Shown here piece after piece: positions 41,624-52,060 of a stretch of DNA of 64,000 nucleotides (the first letter of the stretch is position 1; each line of letters starts with the position of its first letter). The stretch comes from Caryophanales bacterium UBA4682 (lineage in GTDB: Bacteria; Bacillota_I; Bacilli_A; RFN20; CAG-288). The DNA lies in contig DHKY01000001.1 of assembly GCA_002404995.1 (NCBI GenBank), forward strand, positions 99,455-163,454, in the 5' to 3' direction. The notes below the pieces were generated by a model. That model ran no database searches, was not told where the DNA came from, and was given only the letters and a program-made list of their open reading frames with translations. A program made the position numbers and the translations under genes.

Positions 41624-44245
41624 ATGGAAGATAATATCAAAGGTACTCTGATCATTGCCGAAGAGAATTATCTTCCTTTTCTTTTTGAGTATTCTGCAAA
41701 GGACTTATCCAAGAATATCACGCTCTGGTCTACCAAAGACCTATTGGATACTGTGGGAGATAAAATTGACGAAAATGCGATTCCCTTTCTCAGGAAGAAA
41801 GGAATCGGATATGGGAAAGCCAACAAGTACTTGAATCTGCTTGCTATAGCGGACTATACAAAGAATCCAAAGCTCTCAGCGATGCGAAAAGAACTATTCG
41901 AAAACAAGAGGATTATTCCAAATCCCTTAGGCGAAAAAAGGCTTAAGTCTTACCATGTCTATCTTTTCGAAAGGCAAGAAGATATCCAGATTCATGGCTT
42001 TTTAAAGAGACACGGAATCACAGCTACTGACAGGAATATTGAAACCCTGCAAAGAGACAATCATTTCACTCCTTTAATCCATCCGAGGATCAATCTCTTT
42101 TCTGATAAGTTCCATCAATTTAGGTATATTTTCTCTGATATTCGTAAAAGATTATTAGAAGCATCGGATGAAAAACTAAAGTCAGATATAACCATCCACA
42201 TCAATGGACAAGAGGATGCTTTCTATTTGAAGAATATCGGTTTTCTTTTTGGCATTCCTGTCATCAGGAATTTATCTTCGCCGTTTCTATCAGAAGAAGG
42301 CATCAAGCAAAAAGTAGAAGAATTCTATAAATCCAAAAATTTCCTCTTCCGTGAAGAGGAAAAGGAAGATAAGAACAGGAAGACGTTATCCGGCTTAATC
42401 AAAAAATACAAGCTGAATGAAATCAAGGAAGAGAAAAATCTTGGTTTTTCCTTCGCCTTCTCCTGTCTGCTTGAAATCCTTAGCCATCAGAAAAGGCAGA
42501 CTTCAAGGAATAGCAGAGGCATCCGTGCAACCGATGGTTTTGCCTTTCGTCCGAACCAGATTGTCTATGTCACCGATTTTGTTTTCCCGCGTTTCTATAA
42601 TGAATTCAAAGACAACAATGTCCTTTCCGACGACGAATTAGTCAAAGTCGGTGCCAATCCAAGCTATGTCCTGACAAACTTAGATAAGCGAAGGAAGAAG
42701 AACTATCTTTCCTATAGGAATATTGTTCTTCTTTCCAGAGTCAAGCAGCATCTTCAGGATACGATCTTCCCCTCTCCTTTCCTTTCCGAATTAAAAGAAG
42801 AAGCAAAACAAAGGAAAAAGGAAAATCCGGATTTGATGCTTCCTCCGCTTTCTTCCCAGTTGGATTACAATTCGGAAGGCGTCTATACGACAAAGGCACG
42901 GAACATCTATCTGGCAAGTCAGAGAGACTCGAAATTCCGTTTTTCTAGATACGTCCTTAAAGAAGCCGATAAGACAGAAGCCACTGTATTCAACGGATAC
43001 GATCATTCCTTTACCGGACTAAAGGAAAACAAGTATCCGATTCCGGATCATTTTTCAATCACGAATCTAGAAAGCTATGTGCTCTGTCCATTCAAATACT
43101 ATCTTGAGAACACAATTCCTGATCAGGTCCAGGATTATTTCTCCCGTTTCCGTGGAACAAGGATCCATGCTGTCTTTGAAAGCGTCAACCACAAAGACTT
43201 TGATTTCGATTCTGCCTTTGCCCACGGAAAAGAAACTCTGAAAAAAGACAGGGAGAAAAGAGGACAGGCTTTTGACAGGCAGAGGGAAGCCAGCGTAGAG
43301 AATATCCGAATCTGGCTCAAGCTCATCGCCGGAGAGATTCGTAACCAAGTTAAGGAAAACGTTAATCTCATCGAAAACTCAAATGATGCCGAAGAAAGAA
43401 TCGAATTTACACTAAGAGACGGCGATAAAGAATACCAGTTCCTAGGAAGCATCGATAAAATCATTTTCAGCGAGAATGAAGGCCGACATTTTTATACAAT
43501 AGTGGACTATAAGACCGGCGGAGAGAATTTTGTTCCGATGGAGACAATCTTCGGAAGATCCATTCAGCTTCCCCTTTATGCCTATGCTATTGAGCAAAAG
43601 CGAAAAGAAGCCAAAGAAAAGCATATTGATACTATTCCCTATAGGCCGAATCTGAAATCCACTTTCGGCGGCTTTGCTATTGAGCATATCTATGCCTCCT
43701 CGCCAAAATCCAGGTTCAGGACAAGCGGAAAGAATCCAGTCCTATCCAAAGACGGTTTGGATAAGAAAATCCGTCTATCCGGTGCTGTTTTAGAAGATGA
43801 AAGCTACCTCAAATCCAGGACGAAGTTTTTGATGAAAGGCGAAGATGGGGAAAGGGAAATCACAAGCAATGTTGCTTACAAAAAGGATAATTCACTCGAT
43901 TTATCAAAAATGGTCCTCTTTGCGCCCGTCTGTTCTTTCACTAATCTCGAAGAAGAAGCGGCTATAGAAGACGAAAAGAAAAAAAGAAGAGATAGGAGCC
44001 GGATTTTCCAGGACAGCAAGCAAGCTGCACTCAATATCATCCACAAGCTGGAAAAAGGCGAGTTTCCGATTGCTCCGACTTCCAACCCACTGAATGTCTT
44101 TAACAATAAGAATCTTCCCTGCCGATACTGCAATTACAAAGACGTCTGTTATCATAAAGCGAGTGATGCCATCAACTACAACTCCGAATACAGAAAGATA
44201 ATGCTCAAACGTAAAAAGGAAGAAGAGAAAAAGAATAATGGCTAG
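41624..44245 (+). CDS. addB: AddB, ATP-dependent nuclease subunit B
   Basis: The 873-residue protein pairs with AddA to process double-strand breaks for recombination. The C-terminal RecB-type nuclease motif is VDYKTG. The Fe-S cluster cysteines of AddB are present: one in ESYVLCPFKYY and three in LPCRYCNYKDVCYHK. The protein is shorter than Bacillus AddB (about 1160) because the N-terminal inactivated helicase part is reduced. AAAGGAG precedes the ATG; it overlaps addA by 8 nt. Confidence 0.9.
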   Translation: MEDNIKGTLIIAEENYLPFLFEYSAKDLSKNITLWSTKDLLDTVGDKIDENAIPFLRKKGIGYGKANKYLNLLAIADYTKNPKLSAMRKELFENKRIIPNPLGEKRLKSYHVYLFERQEDIQIHGFLKRHGITATDRNIETLQRDNHFTPLIHPRINLFSDKFHQFRYIFSDIRKRLLEASDEKLKSDITIHINGQEDAFYLKNIGFLFGIPVIRNLSSPFLSEEGIKQKVEEFYKSKNFLFREEEKEDKNRKTLSGLIKKYKLNEIKEEKNLGFSFAFSCLLEILSHQKRQTSRNSRGIRATDGFAFRPNQIVYVTDFVFPRFYNEFKDNNVLSDDELVKVGANPSYVLTNLDKRRKKNYLSYRNIVLLSRVKQHLQDTIFPSPFLSELKEEAKQRKKENPDLMLPPLSSQLDYNSEGVYTTKARNIYLASQRDSKFRFSRYVLKEADKTEATVFNGYDHSFTGLKENKYPIPDHFSITNLESYVLCPFKYYLENTIPDQVQDYFSRFRGTRIHAVFESVNHKDFDFDSAFAHGKETLKKDREKRGQAFDRQREASVENIRIWLKLIAGEIRNQVKENVNLIENSNDAEERIEFTLRDGDKEYQFLGSIDKIIFSENEGRHFYTIVDYKTGGENFVPMETIFGRSIQLPLYAYAIEQKRKEAKEKHIDTIPYRPNLKSTFGGFAIEHIYASSPKSRFRTSGKNPVLSKDGLDKKIRLSGAVLEDESYLKSRTKFLMKGEDGEREITSNVAYKKDNSLDLSKMVLFAPVCSFTNLEEEAAIEDEKKKRRDRSRIFQDSKQAALNIIHKLEKGEFPIAPTSNPLNVFNNKNLPCRYCNYKDVCYHKASDAINYNSEYRKIMLKRKKEEEKKNNG

Positions 44246-47200
44246 TTTCAATAATGAACAGCAGAAAGCAATCTCTGCTGGCGCTGATAAAAACATTCTA
44301 ATATCCGCAGGTGCTGGCTCTGGTAAGACCAAGACTCTGACCGAGCGCGTCTTTTCTTTGATCGACCAGGAAAAAGTAAAACCAAGCGAACTTCTTGTCA
44401 GGACGTTCACAAACAATGCCGCCCATGAAAGGAAGGAAAGAATCGTCGCCCGCTTTGAAAAAGCAGAGAAAAACGAAAACGACCCTGTTCGCAAGAATCG
44501 TTATAAAAAGCTCAGCGACGAGAGGCTCTCCTCTCATGTTCAGACATTCGATTCTTTTTCTCAGTACCTTGCTGTTTCCTATGCCTCGGAATTAGGTATT
44601 TCACCAAATATCACTATCGCTGATGAGACCGTAAGGGAAACTAGAAAACAGGTCCTTCTAGATGAATTGCTGAAAGAAACCTATCTTGATGAAAAGAAAT
44701 CAAAGGATCTCTTTGAGTTAGTTCATTCTTTGACTAGGCAGAACGATAACGTCCTTCGTAAAATCATTCTGGATATCGATGACAAAAGGTCCTCCATCAC
44801 AGAAGAAGAAAAAAACAAGTTCTTCTCGGACTATGAGAACACCTATCTTTCCGATGAGGTTCTTAACCGATTCAAACAGGAATATATCTCAAATACAAAA
44901 GAAAAAATCAAGCATGGCCTCGTTTTCAGCTACCTATTGTCTAACTTCTATTCTTCCTGCAGCGAAAAGGAAAAAGAAGTCCCTATCCGCTTTGCAAACT
45001 CAAGGTTATCCAATGATGTCCTTTATAGCCTCCGATACAACGAGCTTCCATTCCTAAGCGAAACAGAGCAGAAAAGGTATGATGCTTATCTCGGGCTTCT
45101 TGAAAAAGAAGGAGACAGCTTCATCATCGCCTTAGAAAACTTTGTCCAGGACAACAACGAGCTCTTTGCTATTACCAGAAGAGAAAAGAAACTTTTCGGA
45201 GGTCCTAGCAAAGGAGAAGGCTTCTTCTATAGGAAAGACAGGCTTTCTGGAACAAAGCCTAGGATTTCACCGATAACCGGAGATCCCGAAGAACTCATTG
45301 CCCGTGCAAAAGAAAGGAAAAAGCCGGTTCTTTTCCTGTTATCCTTAGTAAAAGAATTAGAAAAAAGAATCGAAGACTTTAAGAAAGTCAGCAATTCCTT
45401 TACTTTTGCTGACGTCGATAAAAGGGCGCTGTCTCTTTTGACAGAGGACAAATACAAAAACATCGCCGATGAAATCCGGGAACGTTTCACTTATATCATG
45501 GTCGATGAGTATCAGGATACCAATGATGCCCAGGAGCTTTTCCTTGCCGCCTTAAGGAAACCGCACAAAGACGGAAAGAAGGCACATATTTTCTGTGTTG
45601 GAGATGCCAAGCAGTCCATTTACGGATTCCGTAATTCCAAGGTCGAGCTCTTCCGGAACCGACAGAAGGACTACACAAAGAATCCAGAACATGGTGAAGT
45701 CATCACCAGGAACAGGAACTACCGCTCTCAGCCTCTTCTCCTTCACCAAATCAATGAGATTTTCAAGAAATACAGGACACTCGACCATGGCGGAATTGAC
45801 TACCAGTCTATGGATGAGCAGCTGAATTACGATGAAGCTGTAGACCTCTACAAAGATAAGAAAAGGCAGAATCACCAGTTCGGAATTTCCCGTATCATCT
45901 CCATTCGGGAAGATTACGACGGAGCAAGGAAAGCACCTGACAAAGTCCGCTGGGAGATTGAAGCGATAGCAGACGATATTTCAAAAAAGAGGAAAGATGA
46001 CTTTGAAATCTATGACCGGGATATCGGAGGACTTCGTCCAGTCCGCTACTCGGACTTTGGCATTCTCTGCCGAGTAAAGACAAATTTCAGTCTTTACCAA
46101 GAGATTTTCCAGCAAAGAGGAATACCTTTGAATTCAAGCCAAGAGAATTCCTTATCGGAAGTCGAACCGGTAATCGTCATTGAATCCCTCGTAGGCTTAA
46201 GGTCCTATATCAGGGGAAAGAATCCAACCTGCCAGGTCAAACACCTTTTCGCTTCGATTGCCCGGAGCTATATCAGGAATTACCCTGATGATAAACTCTA
46301 TACGATTCTTTCCTATGGAAAAAGCAAACAGACTCCGCAAGGCACTTTGGATCTCGTGAAACAGGATCCTCTTTGGGAACAGAGGAAAGAGTTCATCAAT
46401 GAAAACAAAAACAACTCGTTCACACAGATCTATACCAACAGGATTTCTTCGTTCCATCTGATTGATAACCTCTACCAGCTCGGGAATATTTATGTTTCTA
46501 TTTCGAAGCTTGAATCCAGGCGTTCGATGGTTAAGAACCAGGAGGACAGCGGAGAAGGAAGGGAAGACTTCCTTGCTTTAAGGCAGAACAGGAACAAATA
46601 CAGAGTCGAATTCACTGACAAATCCTCTGTCAGGAATGCAAATGCCGTCAATCTTAGGACAATCCATGGTTCCAAGGGCTTAGAGAGGAATGTGCTATAT
46701 AGGCCAGTTCTCCAAAACAAGATCAGCAAAGGAAATCCAAGGAACGATCCAGACTATGATTTTTCGTTAAAGTACGGAATACTGCTTCCGAATTACTCCT
46801 TGAACCCGGTCTATGACAAAAAAGGAGAACTGCTCAGTTTTCCGAATGAGGAATATTATCCTTTCAACTACAAATTATTCCAGCTCGAAGACCATGGCAA
46901 AGAGGAAAAAGACGAGCATGTCCGTCTCTTCTATGTCGCCGTTACCCGTGCGGAAAACAATCTTATATTGGTCGGTGACGGAAAGGAGTCTTCCGATAAG
47001 AAGGAAGAAGATGCCCTCTATAGGTTAAAAAGGCTCAAGAACTGCAAGGAAAGGAATCCTCTCCTTTTGCATGATTCGACCAGGAAAGAAGATTTAGAAA
47101 TTGCCAAGGATGCCTTAGATGGACTCCGTTTTCCGTTAAGCGGCCAAAGGAAAAGCAAAGAGAGCAAGCTCCTGTATCAGGAGGTCTCTGATTTTATCCT

Positions 47201-48308
47201 AGACTACTATCAGCAGAACTACGAAAGCATAAGGAGCCAGATCAGGAGCGACCTCGGTAGTCTGTATCGAAAACGATTTGTCGACTCAAATCCATCCTTG
47301 AATGACATCTGCCGGCTCTTCGCTTACCATTTCTGGAAAAAAGATATTGTCTCTTTTGATGCAAGGAATGATTTTATCGACTCTTTTGTCTTAGATGCTC
47401 TTGAGACAGAAGAGGAGGATATGGATTCGGATGAAACCGAAGAAGAACCATTTGGAATCCAGGATAGGAAGAATAGGTCAATTGCCGAGCGCAAAGATTA
47501 TAGGCTTGAGTTCTTCTCTGCCTTAAAAGATGGAAAACCAGAGAAGCTGAATGTAAAAGCATACAAATCAAAATCTGATACGATGAATCATATTAACACT
47601 GCTTTCTTATTGTCTTTTGCTTATTATTTCACTGCTGCCAACTCAAAAGGTGGTGTAAAGTATGCGATAAGAAGAGACTTCTATATGGATGATTATAAAA
47701 TCCCTTATACAATCTTTAGCAGGGACAATCTGAGCAAACAAAAGAAGAAAAAAGACAGGCATGAATTTCTTTTTGCAGTGCCGACAAAAGAGAATGGTTT
47801 ACTGAACGATGACAAAATCCAGTTCTCGGAAATCAAGAAAATCCGTGCTTCCAAAAAATTGGTCAGCGATGAACCAAAAAGCGAGAGCAGGAACTATGGA
47901 ACCTATCTGCATGCCCTAAGGCAATGTCTTGACTTGAAGAATCCGGATTTCAACTTGATTCCAGACAAGAAAGAGAAAGAACGCTTAATTAAAGTATTCG
48001 ATACTCCAATCAGGAAAAAAGCAAAAGAATCGACGAGTTACCGGCAGGAGTTCCATTACAACATCGATGACAATGAAAGGAGCAAAGGCTCTTTGGATCT
48101 CTTCTTTGTCAAAAACAATGAATACTATATTGTCGACTATAAAACAAAGGATATCGATGATGATGCCTATCCGAAACAGCTTCATGTCTATCAGCATGTA
48201 ATCGAAAAGCTTTATCCTTCTTCGAAAAATCATATCCATCTGTATCTTCTTTCGATTTTGAATGCGGAAGAGAAAGAAATCCCAGTAGACGAAGATTCTT
48301 CCTTATAG
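44238..48308 (+). CDS. addA: AddA, ATP-dependent helicase/nuclease subunit A
   Basis: The 1356-residue protein is a superfamily 1 helicase with a C-terminal nuclease. Walker A is ISAGAGSGKTKTLTERV, Walker B YIMVDEYQDTNDAQ, and further helicase motifs are FCVGDAKQSIYGFR and RTIHGSKGLE. The nuclease motif is YYIVDYKTKD near the end. The start codon lies inside addB, so translation is coupled. Length is slightly above Bacillus AddA (about 1230). Confidence 0.95.
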   Translation: MASFNNEQQKAISAGADKNILISAGAGSGKTKTLTERVFSLIDQEKVKPSELLVRTFTNNAAHERKERIVARFEKAEKNENDPVRKNRYKKLSDERLSSHVQTFDSFSQYLAVSYASELGISPNITIADETVRETRKQVLLDELLKETYLDEKKSKDLFELVHSLTRQNDNVLRKIILDIDDKRSSITEEEKNKFFSDYENTYLSDEVLNRFKQEYISNTKEKIKHGLVFSYLLSNFYSSCSEKEKEVPIRFANSRLSNDVLYSLRYNELPFLSETEQKRYDAYLGLLEKEGDSFIIALENFVQDNNELFAITRREKKLFGGPSKGEGFFYRKDRLSGTKPRISPITGDPEELIARAKERKKPVLFLLSLVKELEKRIEDFKKVSNSFTFADVDKRALSLLTEDKYKNIADEIRERFTYIMVDEYQDTNDAQELFLAALRKPHKDGKKAHIFCVGDAKQSIYGFRNSKVELFRNRQKDYTKNPEHGEVITRNRNYRSQPLLLHQINEIFKKYRTLDHGGIDYQSMDEQLNYDEAVDLYKDKKRQNHQFGISRIISIREDYDGARKAPDKVRWEIEAIADDISKKRKDDFEIYDRDIGGLRPVRYSDFGILCRVKTNFSLYQEIFQQRGIPLNSSQENSLSEVEPVIVIESLVGLRSYIRGKNPTCQVKHLFASIARSYIRNYPDDKLYTILSYGKSKQTPQGTLDLVKQDPLWEQRKEFINENKNNSFTQIYTNRISSFHLIDNLYQLGNIYVSISKLESRRSMVKNQEDSGEGREDFLALRQNRNKYRVEFTDKSSVRNANAVNLRTIHGSKGLERNVLYRPVLQNKISKGNPRNDPDYDFSLKYGILLPNYSLNPVYDKKGELLSFPNEEYYPFNYKLFQLEDHGKEEKDEHVRLFYVAVTRAENNLILVGDGKESSDKKEEDALYRLKRLKNCKERNPLLLHDSTRKEDLEIAKDALDGLRFPLSGQRKSKESKLLYQEVSDFILDYYQQNYESIRSQIRSDLGSLYRKRFVDSNPSLNDICRLFAYHFWKKDIVSFDARNDFIDSFVLDALETEEEDMDSDETEEEPFGIQDRKNRSIAERKDYRLEFFSALKDGKPEKLNVKAYKSKSDTMNHINTAFLLSFAYYFTAANSKGGVKYAIRRDFYMDDYKIPYTIFSRDNLSKQKKKKDRHEFLFAVPTKENGLLNDDKIQFSEIKKIRASKKLVSDEPKSESRNYGTYLHALRQCLDLKNPDFNLIPDKKEKERLIKVFDTPIRKKAKESTSYRQEFHYNIDDNERSKGSLDLFFVKNNEYYIVDYKTKDIDDDAYPKQLHVYQHVIEKLYPSSKNHIHLYLLSILNAEEKEIPVDEDSSL

Positions 48309-48388
48309 GAAGAATAAAGTCCTTTCTTAGATTTTGGGAAAAGATAATCGAAAAAAGATATCCTAGGATACCCTTAGATTTTTCTGAT

Positions 48389-48397
48389 TGCTATAAT
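48389..48397 (+). promoter_or_regulatory. Extended -10 promoter of the mgtE pair
   Basis: TGC-TATAAT with TATAAT at 48392-48397 predicts +1 near 48404, about 19 nt before the ATG. No clear -35, and no M-box-like leader could fit in this short 5' end. Confidence 0.6.
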
Positions 48398-48422
48398 AGA
48401 GCGACGAAAGAACAGTATTACC

Positions 48423-49994
48423 ATGGAAAAAGAAGAAAAAGAAAACTCCATCGAAGAAGAGGAAAAGAAAGAAATCGAATCCAATGAAGGAAGGTCTCTT
48501 TCTTCCGACTCAGCTTCCAGCGAAGAGCTGCATGATGCTCTAATCCATGCAGACAAAAACAATCTGATTAAAATCTTTGATGATAACTCACCTGTCCAAC
48601 TAGCCGATGCCCTTCTCCCCTTAGGCAATGATCAGATTGTCCTTTTCTATTCCATTATTTCTTATGATTACGATAAATTAGGTGAGATTTTCTCTTATCT
48701 CTCCGTGGATGAAAGAATTTCCCTTGTGAACAATCTTCCGAAAAAGACAATCCAAGCAGTCTTATCCAACGTCCCGAACGATGATCTCGCAGACTTCTTA
48801 GAGGATATTACAAAAGCTTTACGGAGCAAAATCCTGGCTTATCTTCCAAGCAAACGAAGAGCAATCATTGAAGAACTCGCCCGTTTCTCCGATGACACCG
48901 TCGGATCCATCAGGACAACCGAGTATCTTTCCGTCTTATCCGGAACCACTGTCAATGATGTCTTAAAGAAAATCAAGGCAATCGGAAACCAGCTTGAAAC
49001 CGTCCGGACCATCTTCGTAGTTGATGAGAAGAACAAGCTTCTCGGAACCGAAAGACTAGAATCCCTTAGGTTTGAAAAGCAGGAAGCCCGAATCGATCAA
49101 GTCAGGAGCAAGGACTTCTCCTTTATTTCTCCTGTCGCTGATAAGGAAAGCGCAGTGCCAATCTGCCAGGAATATGACCTTCCTGTACTTCCGGTCGTCA
49201 GCAAGAACGGCGAAATGCTCGGCATTGTCACTTTCGATGATGTCATGGATGTCTTAGAGGAAGAAAGCACGGAAGATATTCTTCATCAAGGCGCAGTCGC
49301 TCCAAGCAAGACACCTTATAGGCAGAACAAAGTTTACCGGATTGCGTTTTCTTATGTTATCTGGCTTGTCATCCTTTTGATTCTCAATACCTTCTCATCG
49401 ATCGTCTTAAACCGTTTCGAAAGGGCGCTGACAACACTTCCTGTTTTGACCGCCTTTATTCCTGCCTTAAACGACTCCGTCGGAAACTCCTCGAGTCAGA
49501 CTGCATCCATGGTCATCCGTGCCATGGCCACTGGCGAACTCAACAAGAAAGACTATTTCAAAGCCTCAAGGCGTGAACTATTAGTCGGTGCCATTACAGG
49601 TTGCCTGTCCGCAGTATTCAATTTCGGATGGGTCATTGCCGAGCTGAATATCCCAGGCCTTTTGGGCTCGGATTCCCAAAGCTTTTTAAACAACCCTGCC
49701 TTCATGGCAAGCTTTGGAAACAACAAGCAGCTAGTCATCAGGACAATCGCTGCCATTACTTCCTTGGCTCTGTTCGTCGGTATTACCTTTTCGAAGTTCT
49801 TTGCTTCTTTGCTGCCTCTCCTTGCCAAAGCACTTCATATCGATCCAGCCGTCAGGTCTGGTCCTCTGAGGACATCCATCAGGGATATCATCACGCTTCT
49901 CCTCTATTTCGGAATCGCAACCTTGATTATCAATTCCATTGATCCTGGAGAGATTCCTCTTTCAAGGAATATCAGGATGAACAGGACCTTATAA
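48423..49994 (+). CDS. mgtE: Magnesium transporter MgtE (first of tandem pair)
   Basis: The 523-residue channel imports Mg2+. A Glu/Ser-rich N-terminal tail (about 40 residues) precedes the helical N domain (LPKKTIQAVLSNVPNDDLAD), two CBS domains (from SIRTTEYLSVL to GIVTFDDVMDVLEEES) and five membrane helices. The pore helix has FIPALNDSVGNSSSQTASMV and the last helix region IDPAVRSGPLRTSIRD, whose Asp lines the Mg2+ site in the family. No strong ribosome-binding site is seen. The second copy follows 14 nt later. Confidence 0.93.
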   Translation: MEKEEKENSIEEEEKKEIESNEGRSLSSDSASSEELHDALIHADKNNLIKIFDDNSPVQLADALLPLGNDQIVLFYSIISYDYDKLGEIFSYLSVDERISLVNNLPKKTIQAVLSNVPNDDLADFLEDITKALRSKILAYLPSKRRAIIEELARFSDDTVGSIRTTEYLSVLSGTTVNDVLKKIKAIGNQLETVRTIFVVDEKNKLLGTERLESLRFEKQEARIDQVRSKDFSFISPVADKESAVPICQEYDLPVLPVVSKNGEMLGIVTFDDVMDVLEEESTEDILHQGAVAPSKTPYRQNKVYRIAFSYVIWLVILLILNTFSSIVLNRFERALTTLPVLTAFIPALNDSVGNSSSQTASMVIRAMATGELNKKDYFKASRRELLVGAITGCLSAVFNFGWVIAELNIPGLLGSDSQSFLNNPAFMASFGNNKQLVIRTIAAITSLALFVGITFSKFFASLLPLLAKALHIDPAVRSGPLRTSIRDIITLLLYFGIATLIINSIDPGEIPLSRNIRMNRTL

Positions 49995-50008
49995 CAAGAG
50001 GACAGAAT

Positions 50009-51502
50009 ATGAAAAAAGATAAGAATATTGAAAAGAAACCGGAAGAAATCAAGGCCGATGAAAGCATCAAAGGCCGTGTCAATCATCCTCTTTCTCCCGA
50101 TGCCTTAAAGGCAATCATTCATAACAAGAACACAAATATCCTCAATATCAGGGTCGACAGCTATGATCCTATCAACGTTGCCAAGGCGGTCGAAGAATTA
50201 GATCCTGAGGAAATGCTTTTCTTCTTCAAGACCGTCAAGAGCGACCTCTCCGCAGAAGTCTTTACTCATTTGAGCCAGGAATCCAAGGAGGAAGTCGTCT
50301 CTGCCTTTTCAAGTACAGAGCTTCACAATCTTGTTGAGCCAATGGCAAAGGATGACCTTGTGGACTTTGTAGATGATCTTCCTTCGAATTTAATTACAAA
50401 AGTATTAAAAGCAACTTCCCCAGAAGATAAGCAACTTGTCACATCATATCTCAATTTCAAGGATGACTCTGCTGGTACCATTAGGACTCCAGAATACTTA
50501 GAACTGAAAGACAGCGATACCATCGGACATGCCATCAAGAAAATCCGGGAAGAAGGAGAAAGCAAGGAAACAATCTGGGAACTATTCGTTATCGACAACA
50601 CCCGAAGACTTGTCGGAACCGTCACACTGGATCGTCTGATCGAAGCAGATGAAAACGATAAAGTCGAAGCGATAAGGAACACCGATGTCATCTCTGCCAA
50701 TGTCAATACTGACCAGGAAGTCGTTCTGAAGGCCTTCCGAAAATACGATGTCTCGGTTATCCCGGTTGTCAACAATGACCAACGAAGGCTTGGCATTATC
50801 ACCTTCGATGATGCAATGGATGTAGCATCTGACGAAATCACCGAAGATATCGCTTTGTCCTCCGCAGTCTTGCCTAGTGAAACTCCTTATAGGAAACTTA
50901 ATATCTTCAAGAGGGTTAAGAATTATGCGGTTTGGCTGATTGCCCTTCTTGCCTTAGACACTTTCACTTCCATAGTCATGGCAAACCTCCAGGCTCCTTT
51001 AGCCATCTTCCCGCTTTTGATTACCTTGCTGCCTTCCATTATGGCAGCAAACGGAAACGCAACAGATCAGACCTCAGCTGTTACCATTCGCGAAAGGGCC
51101 TTGGGGAATATTACGGAAAAGAATTTCGGAAAAGCACTATGGAAAGAAGCACGTGCTGCAAGGATCACGGGTGCTATCTTAGCCATTGTCGCCTTTGGTT
51201 GGACAAGGCTTGAAGTTTCCACGCCTCTTCTGACAAAGAGCGATGAATCCATCGCTTATATTCAGAACTACTATGGCGGCAACACAACCCTTGTCTACCT
51301 CCTGATTTCCTTAGCTTCCGCACTGACTTACTTCTTATCGATTACGATTGCAAAAGTCCTAGCCTGTTCGCTTCCTAGGCTGGCAAAGAAGAGGCACCTC
51401 GATCCTGCCGTAAGGTCCCAGCCTGTTCTCTCCACCATCATGGATATCAGGTCCATTGTCTGTTTCTTCCTCTTCTCTTTGATCATCTTAAAAGGAATCT
51501 AA
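50009..51502 (+). CDS. Magnesium transporter MgtE paralogue (second of tandem pair)
   Basis: The 497-residue protein has the same N–CBS–membrane layout as its neighbour. The pore segment differs: LLPSIMAANGNATDQTSAV in place of the usual GNxGxQ pattern, while the last helix keeps LDPAVRSQPVLSTIMDI with the key Asp. MgtE is normally a homodimer; two diverged copies in one operon suggest a heterodimer or a second ion or affinity (inference). AAGAGGA precedes the ATG; SRAP follows 9 nt later. Confidence 0.9.
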   Translation: MKKDKNIEKKPEEIKADESIKGRVNHPLSPDALKAIIHNKNTNILNIRVDSYDPINVAKAVEELDPEEMLFFFKTVKSDLSAEVFTHLSQESKEEVVSAFSSTELHNLVEPMAKDDLVDFVDDLPSNLITKVLKATSPEDKQLVTSYLNFKDDSAGTIRTPEYLELKDSDTIGHAIKKIREEGESKETIWELFVIDNTRRLVGTVTLDRLIEADENDKVEAIRNTDVISANVNTDQEVVLKAFRKYDVSVIPVVNNDQRRLGIITFDDAMDVASDEITEDIALSSAVLPSETPYRKLNIFKRVKNYAVWLIALLALDTFTSIVMANLQAPLAIFPLLITLLPSIMAANGNATDQTSAVTIRERALGNITEKNFGKALWKEARAARITGAILAIVAFGWTRLEVSTPLLTKSDESIAYIQNYYGGNTTLVYLLISLASALTYFLSITIAKVLACSLPRLAKKRHLDPAVRSQPVLSTIMDIRSIVCFFLFSLIILKGI

Positions 51503-51511
51503 AGGATTCCT

Positions 51512-52060
51512 ATGTGTCAAAGATTCAGACTCAGTCATTCATCAAATGCTCTCTTCTCGTCCTTAAACGGATACGAAGAGAGTTTTTCTCTTGAAGAAAC
51601 GAACTTGAATCAGCCTGCGTTATGCCTAGTCAAGGAAAACGGCCAGTATAAAGCAAAGTATCTGTCTTTCGGGTACTCCGTTTTAGGAAAAACGGTCTTC
51701 AACGCAAAAAGTGAAACAGTTTCCCAGAAGATTCTTTTCATGGAAGACTTCCAATCAAGAAGAGCACTTGTACCAGTCACTGGCTTCTATGAGTACGATA
51801 AAAATAAAATCCCGCATTATTTCGAGGAAGAAAACAAGCAAATGTTCTATCTTGCAGCCATCTATCATGGTTCTTCTTTTGTGCTATTGACTGAGAAACC
51901 AGTAGAAGCAGTCTCTTACTATCATCCGAGAATGCCTTTTGTTATTAGTAAAAAAGAAACGTCCCTGTATCTCAATACAGAGACTCAAATCAAGGATAGG
52001 ATAAATCGAACACGCGTCAAACTTGTGGATGCAGATAGTCCTCAGCTTTCTTTATTCTAG
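51512..52060 (+). CDS. SRAP-domain protein (HMCES/YedK family)
   Basis: The 182-residue protein would crosslink covalently to abasic sites in single-stranded DNA, shielding them during replication. The catalytic Cys2 directly follows Met1 (MCQRF). Also present are FNAKSET (Asn64), RRALVPVTGFYEY (Glu94) and YHPRMPFVI (His138), all active-site features of the family. AAAGGA precedes the ATG. It overlaps the convergent SpoU gene by 4 nt at the stop codons. Confidence 0.92.
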   Translation: MCQRFRLSHSSNALFSSLNGYEESFSLEETNLNQPALCLVKENGQYKAKYLSFGYSVLGKTVFNAKSETVSQKILFMEDFQSRRALVPVTGFYEYDKNKIPHYFEEENKQMFYLAAIYHGSSFVLLTEKPVEAVSYYHPRMPFVISKKETSLYLNTETQIKDRINRTRVKLVDADSPQLSLF

